From positions 4,765,624 through 4,829,623 of the forward strand of contig NC_018515.1 of NCBI RefSeq assembly GCF_000231385.2: a stretch of 64,000 bases of DNA, in the 5' to 3' direction. The stretch comes from Desulfosporosinus meridiei DSM 13257 (GTDB lineage Bacteria; Bacillota; Desulfitobacteriia; Desulfitobacteriales; Desulfitobacteriaceae). The position numbers and the translations under genes are program-made. Below the pieces are notes generated by a model that worked only from the letters and a program-made list of their open reading frames with translations, had not been told where the DNA came from and searched no databases. Shown piece by piece: positions 41,080 through 50,164 of the stretch (its first letter is position 1; each line of letters starts with the position of its first letter).

Positions 41080-41790
41080 CTAAATCACTCGCCGGGCCCC
41101 TACATAAACTGATTTCCAGTATGGCCCAATGCTATAAATTGTAACTCCCTTTGAAGAGGAAGCGTTAATAAATTGTCCGTTACCTACATAAATCCCGTCA
41201 TGATCGACAACTCCATTGCCAGCAAAGGAGAAGAATACTAGATCGCCCGGCCGTAGATTCTCAAAGGATACATAGGTTCCTACAGTATATTGATCCCGGG
41301 ATATCCGAGGCAAAGTGATTCCATTTTGTTTAAAAACATAATACACAAATCCGGAGCAGTCAAAACCCGTTGAAGGGGAAGTCCCCCCCCATTGATACTT
41401 AACTCCTATATACTGTTCTGCTGTAGTTAGTATACTATCGACCTTGCTCTGTGTTGGAGTCTGAGTCGGAGAAGTCTGAGTTTGGGTCTGTTGTTTTTGG
41501 AAATAAACATTGTTTAAGGTTTTTGCTGTTATCGGACCAACGAGTCCATCAGCAGTTAGCTTATTAGCTTTTTGAAAATTAATTACGCCTTGTTTGGTCA
41601 AATTCCCGAATACACCATCTGCCTTACCAACATTGTAGCCAACATAATTTAGTTTTGTCTGCAACTCCACAACATCCGGTCCTTTAGAACCTACTTTGAG
41701 TAAAACATCCCCAAGGGTTGCCATAGCAGTTGTTGGCAAAGAAAACATGAGACAAATTAAAAAAAACACAAGGATAATTTTCTTTTTCAT
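41080..41790 (-). CDS. Secreted peptidoglycan endopeptidase, PG-binding plus NlpC/P60
   Basis: A 236-aa secreted cell-wall hydrolase. A signal peptide (about 1-25) is followed by a PG_binding_1 domain (LKVGSKGPDVVELQTKLNYV) and, after a Thr/Gln-rich linker (about 98-115), a C40 NlpC/P60 domain. The catalytic Cys is in FDCSGFVYYVF, the His in VDHDGIYVG, and the third residue in GQFINASSSKGV. It cleaves gamma-D-Glu-diamino acid bonds by family inference. Isolated gene. Confidence 0.93.
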   Translation of the reverse strand: MKKKIILVFFLICLMFSLPTTAMATLGDVLLKVGSKGPDVVELQTKLNYVGYNVGKADGVFGNLTKQGVINFQKANKLTADGLVGPITAKTLNNVYFQKQQTQTQTSPTQTPTQSKVDSILTTAEQYIGVKYQWGGTSPSTGFDCSGFVYYVFKQNGITLPRISRDQYTVGTYVSFENLRPGDLVFFSFAGNGVVDHDGIYVGNGQFINASSSKGVTIYSIGPYWKSVYVGARRVI

Positions 41791-42094
41791 TCTGTTCCTC
41801 CTATTACTTTGTTAATTTTGGGGACATTTATAGTGAAAAATCCACTTACTTTAATATCGGAATCCATAGGATAAGATTTCATTCTAAAAATCTGCCACAA
41901 TTGAAAACTTTTTACATTGCTGTGTTTAATTGACGTTATAAGAGACGACCCCTGATCTACGTCTAGAAGGTCGAAACCGTTATGTTTTGGGTTTCGACCT
42001 TTAATTAACCAGTCGTTAATAAAAATTTTTAAAAGTGGAATGTTAGTTTATTTTTTTGGGGCAAAATAACTCAAACATTTAAGGAGGATACCGG
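41791..42094. other. Divergent intergenic region with a 12-base inverted repeat
   Basis: About 304 bases between the NlpC/P60 gene and the LOR/SDH gene. AAGGTCGAAACC (41967-41978) and GGTTTCGACCTT (41990-42001) form a perfect inverted repeat with an 11-base loop about 95 bases before the plus-strand start. It lacks a T-run and could be an operator or leader structure. The plus-strand start itself has AAGGAGG. Confidence 0.55.
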
Positions 42095-43186
42095 ATGAGT
42101 TACCAACTACCAAACTATAAACACCCCAGTTTTGATCAAGAACCTTTCGTATCCGCTCCAAATGCTCAAATTGTCGAAGTAAAAAATGCGGGGTCGGCTC
42201 CGGAAAACTATCATGCTCTCTCGATATATCCGGAGTATTTTAAAATAAATGGGAAATGGATTTTAGCGAGTGAAAGCCGAATGGATGGGGTTCCTGTCCT
42301 AAGGACAGATGGAAGGGTTCAAGTGGTTGAGTTTAGAAATTTAAACATTGGGGATAAAGTGATAACCGGAAGAGCCGAAGATGGAAGTGAGGGTGTTTTT
42401 GTTTATGCATCAGGGTTCAGTTCAACTGATACCCATTCAGAGTTATTTTCTTTTCGTTCCGGCCGTTCTAGGGAAACCGCTTTTTCAAAGGACTACGATG
42501 AACTTTATGAACTATTAAAGTATGAGCGGGATAATGGGTACATTGTTTGGGTCTTAGGTCCTGCAGTTGTCTTTGACTACGATTCTAGAACAGCTCTTTC
42601 CAGCCTTATATCAAATGGCTTTGCTCATGCTATTCTGGCAGGCAATGCTATGGCAACCCATGACCTGGAAGCAGCTATTTTTGGTACGGCGTTGGGGCAA
42701 AACACCTATAATCAGCAGTCTCCTCCTAATGCCCATTATCACCATTTAGATTTAATTAATATGGCTCGAGAGGCGGGCTCTCTTGAAGGTCTCATAGAAA
42801 AGAATCATATAAATGAGGGTATTGTGTATTCTGCTATCACTAATAACATCCCCTTGGTTCTTGCAGGTTCAATTCGTGACGACGGTCCACTGCCTTCCGT
42901 AATAGCCGATGTATATAACGCCCAAGATGAAATGCGCAAGCATACTCGTAAAGCTACGACTCTCATTTGTCTAGCCACTCAGCTTCACACTATTGCAACA
43001 GGAAATATGACACCGGCTTACATACAACATAATGGAGAGATCCGCCCCGTCTTCATATACTGTATTGATATCGCCGAGTTTGCCGTCAATAAACTCAGAG
43101 ATCGCGGATCTTTAGAGGTCACTACTATGGTAACCAATGTACAAGACTTCCTAGTTCACCTTAAAAACAATTTGGTTCAAAAATGA
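42095..43186 (+). CDS. LOR/SDH domain protein, archaeal-type ornithine cyclodeaminase-like
   Basis: A 363-aa protein of the TIGR00300 group (LOR/SDH bifunctional enzyme conserved region), better known from archaea and cyanobacteria, where members convert ornithine to proline or act on arginine. An N-terminal domain ends near residue 110. The C-terminal Rossmann-like part has VLGPAVVFDYDSRTALSSLI, LAGNAMATHDLEAAIFGTAL and VLAGSIRDDGPLPSVIADVY, the best-conserved blocks. The specific reaction is inferred from the family, not visible. It stands alone between two terminator-like structures. Confidence 0.82.
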   Translation: MSYQLPNYKHPSFDQEPFVSAPNAQIVEVKNAGSAPENYHALSIYPEYFKINGKWILASESRMDGVPVLRTDGRVQVVEFRNLNIGDKVITGRAEDGSEGVFVYASGFSSTDTHSELFSFRSGRSRETAFSKDYDELYELLKYERDNGYIVWVLGPAVVFDYDSRTALSSLISNGFAHAILAGNAMATHDLEAAIFGTALGQNTYNQQSPPNAHYHHLDLINMAREAGSLEGLIEKNHINEGIVYSAITNNIPLVLAGSIRDDGPLPSVIADVYNAQDEMRKHTRKATTLICLATQLHTIATGNMTPAYIQHNGEIRPVFIYCIDIAEFAVNKLRDRGSLEVTTMVTNVQDFLVHLKNNLVQK

Positions 43187-43224
43187 TTATCTTTGTTGAA
43201 CACTTGTACCAGAGTCACTTAAGC

Positions 43225-43269
43225 CCAAAAAGAGTAGAGGCAAAAATCAATTGCCTCTACTCTTTTTGG
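43225..43269. terminator. Bidirectional terminator after the LOR/SDH gene
   Basis: CCAAAAAGAGTAGAGGCAA (43225-43243) and TTGCCTCTACTCTTTTTGG (43251-43269) pair over 19 bases with a seven-base loop. It can serve both the plus gene and the small minus gene that follows. Confidence 0.9.
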
Positions 43270-43293
43270 ATATATACTTTACATTCAGCCTAA

Positions 43294-43455
43294 TCAGGAA
43301 AGCGTAAGCTCTTGTACCTGTGCATTTCTTAGTTTCTGCTGACTGAGTCCGATAGAGTCATCCAAATTATTTGATATCATTTCACTATTAATATTTCCAT
43401 TAACCACTACTTCACCTTGAGAAACCCCATTACCTTGAGTCTCTTGATTTTCCAC
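43294..43455 (-). CDS. Small Asn/Gln-rich hypothetical protein
   Basis: A 53-aa frame starting at GTG 43455 with TTAGGAGGG seven bases upstream, which is a strong site. The frame continues upstream to 43548 but without a signal. It is hydrophilic, rich in Asn, Gln, Ser and Glu, without cysteines or membrane segments. Downstream is the bidirectional terminator. No family recognised. The strong ribosome-binding site is the main evidence that it is a gene. A spore or small regulatory protein is a guess. Confidence 0.55.
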   Translation of the reverse strand: MENQETQGNGVSQGEVVVNGNINSEMISNNLDDSIGLSQQKLRNAQVQELTLS

Positions 43456-43509
43456 TATTTTCCCTCCTAACAATTTTTTATTATTATTCTCAAAAAGTAA
43501 AAAATCATT

Positions 43510-43592
43510 CAAAAAAGAACTCTCCAAAGCTGAACTGCTCCCTGCCAAGTTGACAGGGAGCAGTTCAAGCTATTTAGAGAGTTCTTTTTACG
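43510..43592 (-). terminator. Long terminator after glnS
   Basis: AAAAAAGAACTCTC ... GAACTGCTCCCTG (left arm 43511-43544) and CAGGGAGCAGTTC ... GAGAGTTCTTTTT (right arm 43554-43591) pair almost completely, with a short internal bulge and a nine-base loop. On the minus strand it ends in CTTTTTTGAATG. It is unusually long for a terminator. Confidence 0.88.
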
Positions 43593-43602
43593 TCATTATC
43601 TA

Positions 43603-45258
43603 TTATTTATTTAATTGAAATGAGCTCTTCAATGACACAATTCTATTAAATATGAGCTTGCCTTGTTTCAAGGACAAGGGATCAACATTAAAGTAGCCAT
43701 GCCTAAAAAACTGAAATTTATCTTGTGGCTTTGAATCTTTAATATTTGCCTCGACAAACCCCTGGACGACCTCTAAGGAGTTAGGATTAATATGCTCTAA
43801 AAAGGAAGTATCGTCGCCTTCTTCCTGATCCAGAATCAAAGGTTCGTATTGTCGAAACTCTGCCGGGACTGCCTGAGAGGCTTCCACCCAATGAATAGTC
43901 CCCTTTACCTTCCTTCCTGTAAAGCCGGTTCCACTCTTAGTTTCAGGGTCGTAGGTGCAATGCAATTCGATAACTTTACCGGTTTCATCTTTTACTATAT
44001 CGTTGCATTTTATAAAATAGGCGTTTTTTAAGCGAACTTCATTTCCCGGAAAAAGCCTGTGATATTTTGCCGGGGGATTTTCCATGAAATCATCTTGCTC
44101 AATATAAATTTCTCGCGAAAAAGGAATTTGGCGACTTCCCATTTCAGGATTTTCGGAATTATTTTCCGCCTCCAACATTTCAACTTGGTCTTCAGGGTAA
44201 TTTGTAATAACCACTTTGAGGGGCTCTAATACAGCCATTGTTCTGGGTGCTTTAAGCTTTAAATCTTCTCTTATAAAAAATTCGAGCATTTTACTATCTA
44301 CTACACTATCCGCTTTAGCAACACCTATTTCCCGAGCAAAACTACGAATAGCTTCCGGAGTATAACCTTTTCGACGAAGTCCCGAAATTGTCGGCATGCG
44401 CGGGTCATCCCAACCGTCAACAACCTGTTCATCCACTAGTTGTTTAAGTTTACGCTTACTCATAACAGTATTAGTAATGTTTAACCGGGCAAATTCGTAT
44501 TGCTGTGGTACCTTATCCATTTCACACTCTCGTATGACCCAGTCATACAGAGGGCGATGATCCTCAAATTCCAAGGTACAAATTGAATGGGTCACCCCTT
44601 CAATTGCATCCTCTAAGGGATGGGCAAAGTCATACATGGGGTAGATACACCACTTGTCTCCTGTGTTATGGTGGGTTGCATGAGCAATCCTGTAAAGAAC
44701 CGGATCCCTCATATTAATATTGGGAGAATCCATATCTATCTTAGCACGGAGAACCTTTTGTCCATCTTTGAATTCCCCTTGGCGCATTCGCTCAAATAAT
44801 TCCAAGTTTTCTTCAACTGAGCGATCCCTATAAGGGCTTTTTTGTCCGACCTCAATAAGGGATCCGCGCATTTTACGAATCTCCTCAGCTGTAGAATCAC
44901 AAACATAAGCCTTACCTTTCTTAATTAACAGGACAGCTCGGTTATACATTTCTTCAAAATAATCTGAGGCAAAGAATAATTCATCCCATTTATATCCCAG
45001 CCACATTACATCTTCTTTGATAGATTCTACATATTCAGTATCCTCTTTGACTGGATTAGTATCATCAAAGCGCAGATGAGTTTTACCCTTGAATTCATCA
45101 GCTAATTCAAAATTTAAAATAATGGATTTGGCGTGACCAATATGTAAATAACCATTAGGCTCAGGCGGGAATCGAGTAATAATGTGATCAACTTTGCCCG
45201 ATTTCAAATCCTCGTTAATAATATTCTTAATAAAGTTCGAGGAGGCTTTATGTTCCAT
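43603..45258 (-). CDS. glnS: Glutaminyl-tRNA synthetase
   Basis: A class I synthetase, 551 aa, close to the length of the enterobacterial enzyme. HIGH motif in [20 protein letters not shown] motif as VMSKRKL; the C-terminal anticodon-binding beta-barrel domains are present. I start at ATG 45258 because AAGGTGAT lies just upstream; in-frame ATGs at 45282 and 45294 have no better site. Most Firmicutes lack GlnRS and make Gln-tRNA by the GatCAB route, so its presence here may reflect horizontal acquisition. Confidence 0.96.
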   Translation of the reverse strand: MEHKASSNFIKNIINEDLKSGKVDHIITRFPPEPNGYLHIGHAKSIILNFELADEFKGKTHLRFDDTNPVKEDTEYVESIKEDVMWLGYKWDELFFASDYFEEMYNRAVLLIKKGKAYVCDSTAEEIRKMRGSLIEVGQKSPYRDRSVEENLELFERMRQGEFKDGQKVLRAKIDMDSPNINMRDPVLYRIAHATHHNTGDKWCIYPMYDFAHPLEDAIEGVTHSICTLEFEDHRPLYDWVIRECEMDKVPQQYEFARLNITNTVMSKRKLKQLVDEQVVDGWDDPRMPTISGLRRKGYTPEAIRSFAREIGVAKADSVVDSKMLEFFIREDLKLKAPRTMAVLEPLKVVITNYPEDQVEMLEAENNSENPEMGSRQIPFSREIYIEQDDFMENPPAKYHRLFPGNEVRLKNAYFIKCNDIVKDETGKVIELHCTYDPETKSGTGFTGRKVKGTIHWVEASQAVPAEFRQYEPLILDQEEGDDTSFLEHINPNSLEVVQGFVEANIKDSKPQDKFQFFRHGYFNVDPLSLKQGKLIFNRIVSLKSSFQLNK

Positions 45259-45620
45259 CGATATCACCTTTCTATTCTTCATCCTATCTGCCATTTTTTC
45301 CTTTGCACTAAATAATACTGCATTAGAACCGAGAGTTCAACTTTAGCCTATAAATACTTTCGAAGTGGTTTAATATTTTTTCTATATTATAGCATAGACA
45401 ATTTTGGAATGATTTCAGTCCCATTATTTATTAATTTCGATAATCGATGTTAGGTCATCAAAACAAGTTAAACAGATAAAAAAGGGATGTAACAAAACTT
45501 AAAGCTTTGTTACATCCCCCTTTGAACAGATAGCTACGACAGGTTCGGCTCATCCTCGCTAAAGGATATGGTTTTACGGAATATAGCACCAATACTCAAA
45601 TCTCGTTTTCTACATACTAT
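45259..45620. other. Intergenic region between htrA and glnS
   Basis: About 360 bases. It holds the htrA terminator at 45474-45523 and, on the minus strand, a candidate extended -10 promoter (TGCTATAAT, 45394-45386) for glnS. No T-box motif or small gene is visible. Confidence 0.5.
45474..45523 (-). terminator. Terminator after htrA
   Basis: AAAGGGATGTAACAAA (45481-45496) pairs with TTTGTTACATCCCCCTTT (45506-45523). On the minus strand the stem is followed by TTTTTTATC. Confidence 0.85.
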
Positions 45621-46769
45621 CTATTGGGATTTGATTTCTACTAACGTAACCGAAACATCAACATTTTTGTTATCCCGGTATACTGTGACGGTGACCGTAT
45701 CACCTGGCTTATTCTTTAACAACTGGTGGGTTAATTCCAAGGAGCTCTTAATCGCTATTCCATTGATCTTCGTTAAAACGTCTCCAGCTCGAATTCCTGC
45801 TTTCTCAGCCGGTCCCCCAGGTGTAACTTTGGAAATATACGCTCCTTCCGGCCATCCTCGTTGAGTGGCATATTCAGCCGTATATCTCGGATCAATTTGG
45901 ACATTTAGCCCGGGATGACTGGCATATCCCTTCTCAATTAGCTGCTTAATTGTCGGCAGTGCATCTGTAATGGGGATTGCAAAGCCCATACCTTCAAATC
46001 CTTGTTCCTGATTCTTTGCAGAATTGATCCCAACCACCTGTCCTTGGTAATTAACAAGGGGACCACCGCTATTTCCCGGGTTAATAGCAGCATCTGTTTG
46101 GATAAGGTTAAAACTGGCTTCTCCGGGAATATTTAAAATACGATTTGTTGCCGATACAACCCCTGTTGTTACTGAGCGAGCAAATTCCTGTCCGCCGGGA
46201 TTCCCAATAGCTACGACCGGTTCTCCAACTTGCAGTTTGGAAGAATCACCCAGCTGTGTAGCCACTAAGTCCTTCGTATCAGGTATTTGTACTACCGCTA
46301 AGTCAGTACGCTCATCACCGCCAACTAGTCTAGCATTAATATTTCGGCCATCCGCCAAACTAACAATAATCTTTTCAGCCCCTGAAATGACATGGTTATT
46401 GGTGACGATATATCCATTTTGGGCATCAATGATAAACCCGGATCCACTTCCTACTTCCGTCGATCCGCCCCCTCCAAATAAGGAGCCCCGAGATTGGAAA
46501 TTAGCAATCCCGACCACAGCCGGACCTGTAGCTTTAGCAATCTGAGTTACAGGAAAATTCCCAGTCCCTTCAGTTTGAACAGAAGGAGTCGTAGGTCCTG
46601 TATTTAAAACAACTTGGCTTGAGGGGGTTACTTGTTTATTCCCGTATACCGTTGGTACTAAGGTTACGGCAATGATTCCGCCTAACAAGGCACTGACTAA
46701 AGCAACAATAACTGTCGAAAAAAAGCCAGGACCTCTCCGAGAATAATTATTATCCTTATAGTAGTCCAT
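45621..46769 (-). CDS. htrA: HtrA/DegP-family serine protease
   Basis: A 382-aa membrane-anchored protease of envelope quality control. A short cytoplasmic tail and one membrane helix (about 16-38) are followed by a trypsin-like domain with His in IVTNNHVI, Asp in RTDLAVVQI and Ser in NPGNSGGPLV. One PDZ domain ends the protein (VTPGGPAEKAGIRAGDVLTKI). It follows walJ after 21 bases, the typical yycJ-htrA tail of the wal operon, but the walRK regulators are not adjacent here. Confidence 0.94.
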   Translation of the reverse strand: MDYYKDNNYSRRGPGFFSTVIVALVSALLGGIIAVTLVPTVYGNKQVTPSSQVVLNTGPTTPSVQTEGTGNFPVTQIAKATGPAVVGIANFQSRGSLFGGGGSTEVGSGSGFIIDAQNGYIVTNNHVISGAEKIIVSLADGRNINARLVGGDERTDLAVVQIPDTKDLVATQLGDSSKLQVGEPVVAIGNPGGQEFARSVTTGVVSATNRILNIPGEASFNLIQTDAAINPGNSGGPLVNYQGQVVGINSAKNQEQGFEGMGFAIPITDALPTIKQLIEKGYASHPGLNVQIDPRYTAEYATQRGWPEGAYISKVTPGGPAEKAGIRAGDVLTKINGIAIKSSLELTHQLLKNKPGDTVTVTVYRDNKNVDVSVTLVEIKSQ

Positions 46770-46790
46770 AACTTTAACCTCCTATTGCTA

Positions 46791-47600
46791 TTATTCCATT
46801 AACACCATCAATTCATGCGGCGAATGCCTGGGGGCCACATGGACAGGGACATTTGCGAGATTCTTAGACCCCTTTGAATCGCGAAGAATGCCCAGCACTG
46901 TGGATAGGGCAATTTCCGGGGTATTATTTTCTTGACTCAGATGAGCCAAAACTACCCTTTGGGTGTTTTCCTGGATCCACTCTAAAAGTCCTTCAGCTAC
47001 CTGTTTATTATCTAAATGACCAAACTTTCCTCGTATTCGCTTCTTCAGATAGGCTGGATAGGGCCCATATTGCAACCGTTGATCATCATAATTCGCCTCA
47101 ACGATAAGGGCATCGCACCCCTTCAAATGACGATGCATTTCCTCAGTGATTATGCCACTATCAGTAGCAATTCCGACAGCCAAATCCTTCTTATTCTTTT
47201 TTTTGGGGCGTGAGATCTTGAGCCCATAGCTTTCCCGGCTATCGTGGGATGTCGGGTAGAGCAGGACGTCCAAACCGGCACAAGAAAAGGACTCTTCCAC
47301 TTCAATGCGTTGATCTTCGGCAAGCTTTCCCAAGGAATGATTCATTACTTTCCAAAGTCCGGTTGTAGCATAGATGGGAATTTTTAGTTTCCTGGCAAGA
47401 ATCCCTACTCCCCTAATATGATCCACATGTTCATGGGTAACCACAATTCCTTCGATGCCTGAACAAGAAAGATTTATTTGAGAGAGGTTATGTAACAAAC
47501 TCTTGCCACTAATTCCACAATCCACAAGCAAATGTCGGTTATCCTCTCCAATAAGAATTGCGTTTCCGGAACTTCCGCTTGCCAAAGTTGTAAAGTGCAA
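46791..47600 (-). CDS. walJ: WalJ/YycJ-type metallo-beta-lactamase-fold hydrolase
   Basis: A 269-aa cytoplasmic MBL-fold protein. The metal motif is THEHVDHIRG, and the start TTLASGSSGNAILIG is the YycJ signature. YycJ acts as a DNA exonuclease linked to the WalRK cell-wall regulon; the biochemical role is inferred from the family. It lies between the TPR gene and htrA and is probably co-transcribed with both. Confidence 0.92.
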   Translation of the reverse strand: MHFTTLASGSSGNAILIGEDNRHLLVDCGISGKSLLHNLSQINLSCSGIEGIVVTHEHVDHIRGVGILARKLKIPIYATTGLWKVMNHSLGKLAEDQRIEVEESFSCAGLDVLLYPTSHDSRESYGLKISRPKKKNKKDLAVGIATDSGIITEEMHRHLKGCDALIVEANYDDQRLQYGPYPAYLKKRIRGKFGHLDNKQVAEGLLEWIQENTQRVVLAHLSQENNTPEIALSTVLGILRDSKGSKNLANVPVHVAPRHSPHELMVLME

Positions 47601-47614
47601 TTTTAGTTCCTCCG

Positions 47615-48280
47615 TTACTCACCATTTTTTAAGTTGGGATTGGACAACCCGTCGTTCGTTTGATTAGTGCTGAGTTGGCTTTGGGCCTGACTAATCATTG
47701 CCTCGATTTGTTCTTTGTCAGTACTGTTTTGAGCCAGGGGCAAGGCCTTTTGCCAATAATTAATTGCTCCTGTCCAATCCTGCTTAGCTTGAGAAAGGAA
47801 AATGCCATAGTTGATCATTGCTGTCATAAAATCCGGCTTGATGGTCAGCGCCTCTGTATAACTCTTTTCGGCTAGTTCATAATCCCCGCTGTAAAAAGCA
47901 GATGTGGCCATATCCACGATAATATTAGGATCTTTATTTGTTTGCAAAACCTTTTGGTAAACCTCAACAGCCTTTTTAAAATTATCCTGGACTTCAGTGG
48001 GCGCAACCATTTGAGCTGTCATACCGGCATTATAATATTCATTACCGAGAGCCGTCAGTAAAGAAATATTCTCCGGGGTACTTTTTTCCTGCTCAACCAT
48101 TGCAGCTATGCTCGCCTTCTGAGATTGGTATTTTGCCTCTAAATTGGCGGTAGCATTGTTTGCCGGATTAGCCGAGGGGGTCTGGTCGAAAAAATATCCA
48201 ATAAATGCTGAACCAACCATCGCAAGACTTACTAGAACTGCCAGGATACCTGCAAAAATTCGTTGTGATTTTTTATTCAA
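47615..48280 (-). CDS. Membrane-anchored TPR-repeat protein
   Basis: A 221-aa protein with an N-terminal membrane helix (about residues 6-26) and three or so tetratricopeptide repeats in the C-terminal half (YQKVLQTNKDPNIIVDMATS, YTEALTIKPDFMTAMINYGI, YWQKALPL). TTG 48280 has GGAGG seven bases upstream, the best spacing; ATGs at 48286 and 48301 are in frame alternatives. It precedes walJ and htrA and may scaffold envelope proteins. The family is widespread but has no assigned role. Confidence 0.8.
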   Translation of the reverse strand: MNKKSQRIFAGILAVLVSLAMVGSAFIGYFFDQTPSANPANNATANLEAKYQSQKASIAAMVEQEKSTPENISLLTALGNEYYNAGMTAQMVAPTEVQDNFKKAVEVYQKVLQTNKDPNIIVDMATSAFYSGDYELAEKSYTEALTIKPDFMTAMINYGIFLSQAKQDWTGAINYWQKALPLAQNSTDKEQIEAMISQAQSQLSTNQTNDGLSNPNLKNGE

Positions 48281-48394
48281 ACCCATCCCTCCATTGACCA
48301 TTAAATCCCAGTTACCATTGTACCATGTCTCTTTAAACCATCCAACCTATAATCTTAAGGGATATCCCACTCTCTTAACTTAGCAGTGACTATT

Positions 48395-49870
48395 CTACGC
48401 AAGAGATAAGGGATTTTGATTGTGTTGGATTTCTTTGATCTTTAAGTATAATGCTACTTCCAGACGCTTCTTCTGAAGCTCGCATCCTAAAGTATAAACA
48501 TCTGTAAGACTTTTAGTAAAGGAGACGTTAGCAGCGTGACATCCCCCGCTGCAAGCAAAGCGGGCCCAACATTCACGACAAAGAGGCTTCATATATATGT
48601 GCGCCGAGCGAAAAGACTTAACTATCTCTTCCTTTAGCTGATTCGGATTTTCAGCGTAAAGTGATCCCAGTTTATAGTCCTCTTGTCCAACAAACTGGTG
48701 ACAAGGATAAAGATCGCCCTCTGGAGAAATTGCCACATATTCATGCCCCGCGCCACATCCTGAAAGACGTTTAATCATGCAAGGCCCCTGGTCCAAGGCA
48801 ACATTAAAGTGGAAAAAGTTAAACTCTTTATCTTGACCACGACGGCTTAATAATTCCTCTCCTAGCCGATCATAGGCTTCACATATTTTTTCAAGATCTC
48901 CTTCTTGGAAAGCGTAGGGTGCTTCCGGACTGGCTACGACAGGTTCAACAGAGATTTGATTAATCCCTAAATCCGCCATGTGTAAAACATCTTGATCAAA
49001 ATCCGGGTTGAAATGGGTGTACGTCCCTCGAACGTAGTAATAGGTTCCTAAGGCGTAAGGTGAACTTTCCGGTCGTTTCGCAGCAAACTGTTTGATTAGA
49101 GGGGTGATTTTAGCGTAACTTCCCCGGCCATCGGAAAAGGGTCTCATTCGGTCATGCACTTCAGGGCGACCGTCTAAACTTAACACAACGCTGATATCCT
49201 CTTGTTCGAGATACTCCTGGATTTTATCATTTAATAATATCCCGTTGGTTGTTAACGTGAATTTTATGGTTTTACCCCGATCCGCCGCAGCCTTTCTTCC
49301 GTATTCAACCAGAGACCTGATTAAGCCGAAATTAAGCAAGGGTTCACCACCGAAGAAATCTACTTCACAATGATTTCTATGTCCAGACAAATTTAAAACA
49401 AAGTCGATCCCCTTCTTGCCTGTCTCCAAATCCATCATGCTTCTGCTTCCTCCAAAAGCACCTGTTTCTGCAAAACAATATTTGCAACGCAGATTGCAGT
49501 CATGAGCTACGTGAAGACAAATGGCTTTAACAATCGGCTTTTCCGGGTACGCCGGAAGCACCTGCTCTGCCTCTCTGGAAAATAGTGTACCTTGCTGGCG
49601 TAGTTCACCCAGTTCTCCAAGTATTTCAGAAAGTTCTTCTACCGTTAGTTGATTGCCGGATTGCCAAAGAAGCTGTCTAATCCCTTCTTCATTGACTTGC
49701 TCCGAGGCTTCCTGCAGCTCCTCGATGGCCTTCAGTACCTCATACGTGTCCTCATCAAGAATGTGCAGCGATCCGGAATTGACGTCGTGAGCGATGAATA
49801 AATCTCCTTGACGATAACTATGCACATTTTTTTTAACCAAATATTCGTTGTTTGACAATAAATCAAGCAT
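48395..49870 (-). CDS. scfB: SCIFF peptide maturase, radical SAM with SPASM domain
   Basis: A 491-aa radical SAM enzyme that forms thioether cross-links in the SCIFF (six-cysteine) peptide encoded just upstream. Layout: N-terminal peptide-recognition (RRE-like) segment, radical SAM core with the cluster motif CNLRCKYC, and a C-terminal SPASM/Twitch domain with several cysteines (CAGHEYVAISPEGDLYPC, CRECWARFACSGGC) for auxiliary clusters. GGEPLLNFGLI fits the SAM-binding site. The adjacent scfA makes the assignment firm. Between the two lies a hairpin that may set their ratio. Confidence 0.96.
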   Translation of the reverse strand: MLDLLSNNEYLVKKNVHSYRQGDLFIAHDVNSGSLHILDEDTYEVLKAIEELQEASEQVNEEGIRQLLWQSGNQLTVEELSEILGELGELRQQGTLFSREAEQVLPAYPEKPIVKAICLHVAHDCNLRCKYCFAETGAFGGSRSMMDLETGKKGIDFVLNLSGHRNHCEVDFFGGEPLLNFGLIRSLVEYGRKAAADRGKTIKFTLTTNGILLNDKIQEYLEQEDISVVLSLDGRPEVHDRMRPFSDGRGSYAKITPLIKQFAAKRPESSPYALGTYYYVRGTYTHFNPDFDQDVLHMADLGINQISVEPVVASPEAPYAFQEGDLEKICEAYDRLGEELLSRRGQDKEFNFFHFNVALDQGPCMIKRLSGCGAGHEYVAISPEGDLYPCHQFVGQEDYKLGSLYAENPNQLKEEIVKSFRSAHIYMKPLCRECWARFACSGGCHAANVSFTKSLTDVYTLGCELQKKRLEVALYLKIKEIQHNQNPLSLA

Positions 49871-49907
49871 TAATAATCCTCTCTTCCATAACCCTTATGA
49901 ACAGAAA

Positions 49908-49939
49908 CAGAACCCAACCCGGTATGCGGGTGGGTTCTG
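49908..49939 (-). promoter_or_regulatory. Hairpin between scfA and scfB
   Basis: CAGAACCCA (49908-49916) pairs with TGGGTTCTG (49931-49939), with a second ACCC/GGGT pair inside. The minus strand continues TTTCTGTTC, so it may terminate part of the transcripts and give more peptide than enzyme. Confidence 0.65.
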
Positions 49940-49970
49940 ATATCCTATGTTGCAATTAAGCCTATAAGCC

Positions 49971-50111
49971 TTATTTAACACACACTTGGTTTCCAACAGT
50001 GCACGACGTCTTACAAGCAGATTGACAAGAGGTCTGGCACTTGCCACATCCTCCGGTTTTCACAGTAGAACTTAAGTTTGCTTTCACAATGGTCTGAATG
50101 TGTTTTGCCAT
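49971..50111 (-). CDS. scfA: SCIFF (six-cysteine) ribosomally synthesised peptide precursor
   Basis: A 46-aa peptide that is normally too short to be picked up by gene-length cut-offs. It starts at ATG 50111 with GAGGAGGG upstream. The leader reads MAKHIQTIVKANLSSTVK, and the core after GG has six cysteines, at residues 22, 25, 29, 33, 37 and 44, with the typical CQTSCQSACKTSC pattern. This is the widespread clostridial SCIFF family, and the maturase gene is immediately downstream. The product of maturation has thioether bonds between Cys and Thr or similar residues, as known for the family. Biological role is unsettled. Confidence 0.96.
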   Translation of the reverse strand: MAKHIQTIVKANLSSTVKTGGCGKCQTSCQSACKTSCTVGNQVCVK

Positions 50112-50164
50112 TCAAACACCCTCCTCTCGAGTCTATCACGTCATTTAATTTGATTTATTTTTAA

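Noticed and set aside
41390..41400. A run of C (GTCCCCCCCC) in the NlpC/P60 gene as a possible phase-variation site
   Set aside because: The frame is intact and the run lies inside a conserved region; there is no sign of switching from one sequence.
45568..45864. A 98-codon plus-strand frame opposite htrA
   Set aside because: It is antisense to the PDZ-coding part of htrA and lacks a start signal.
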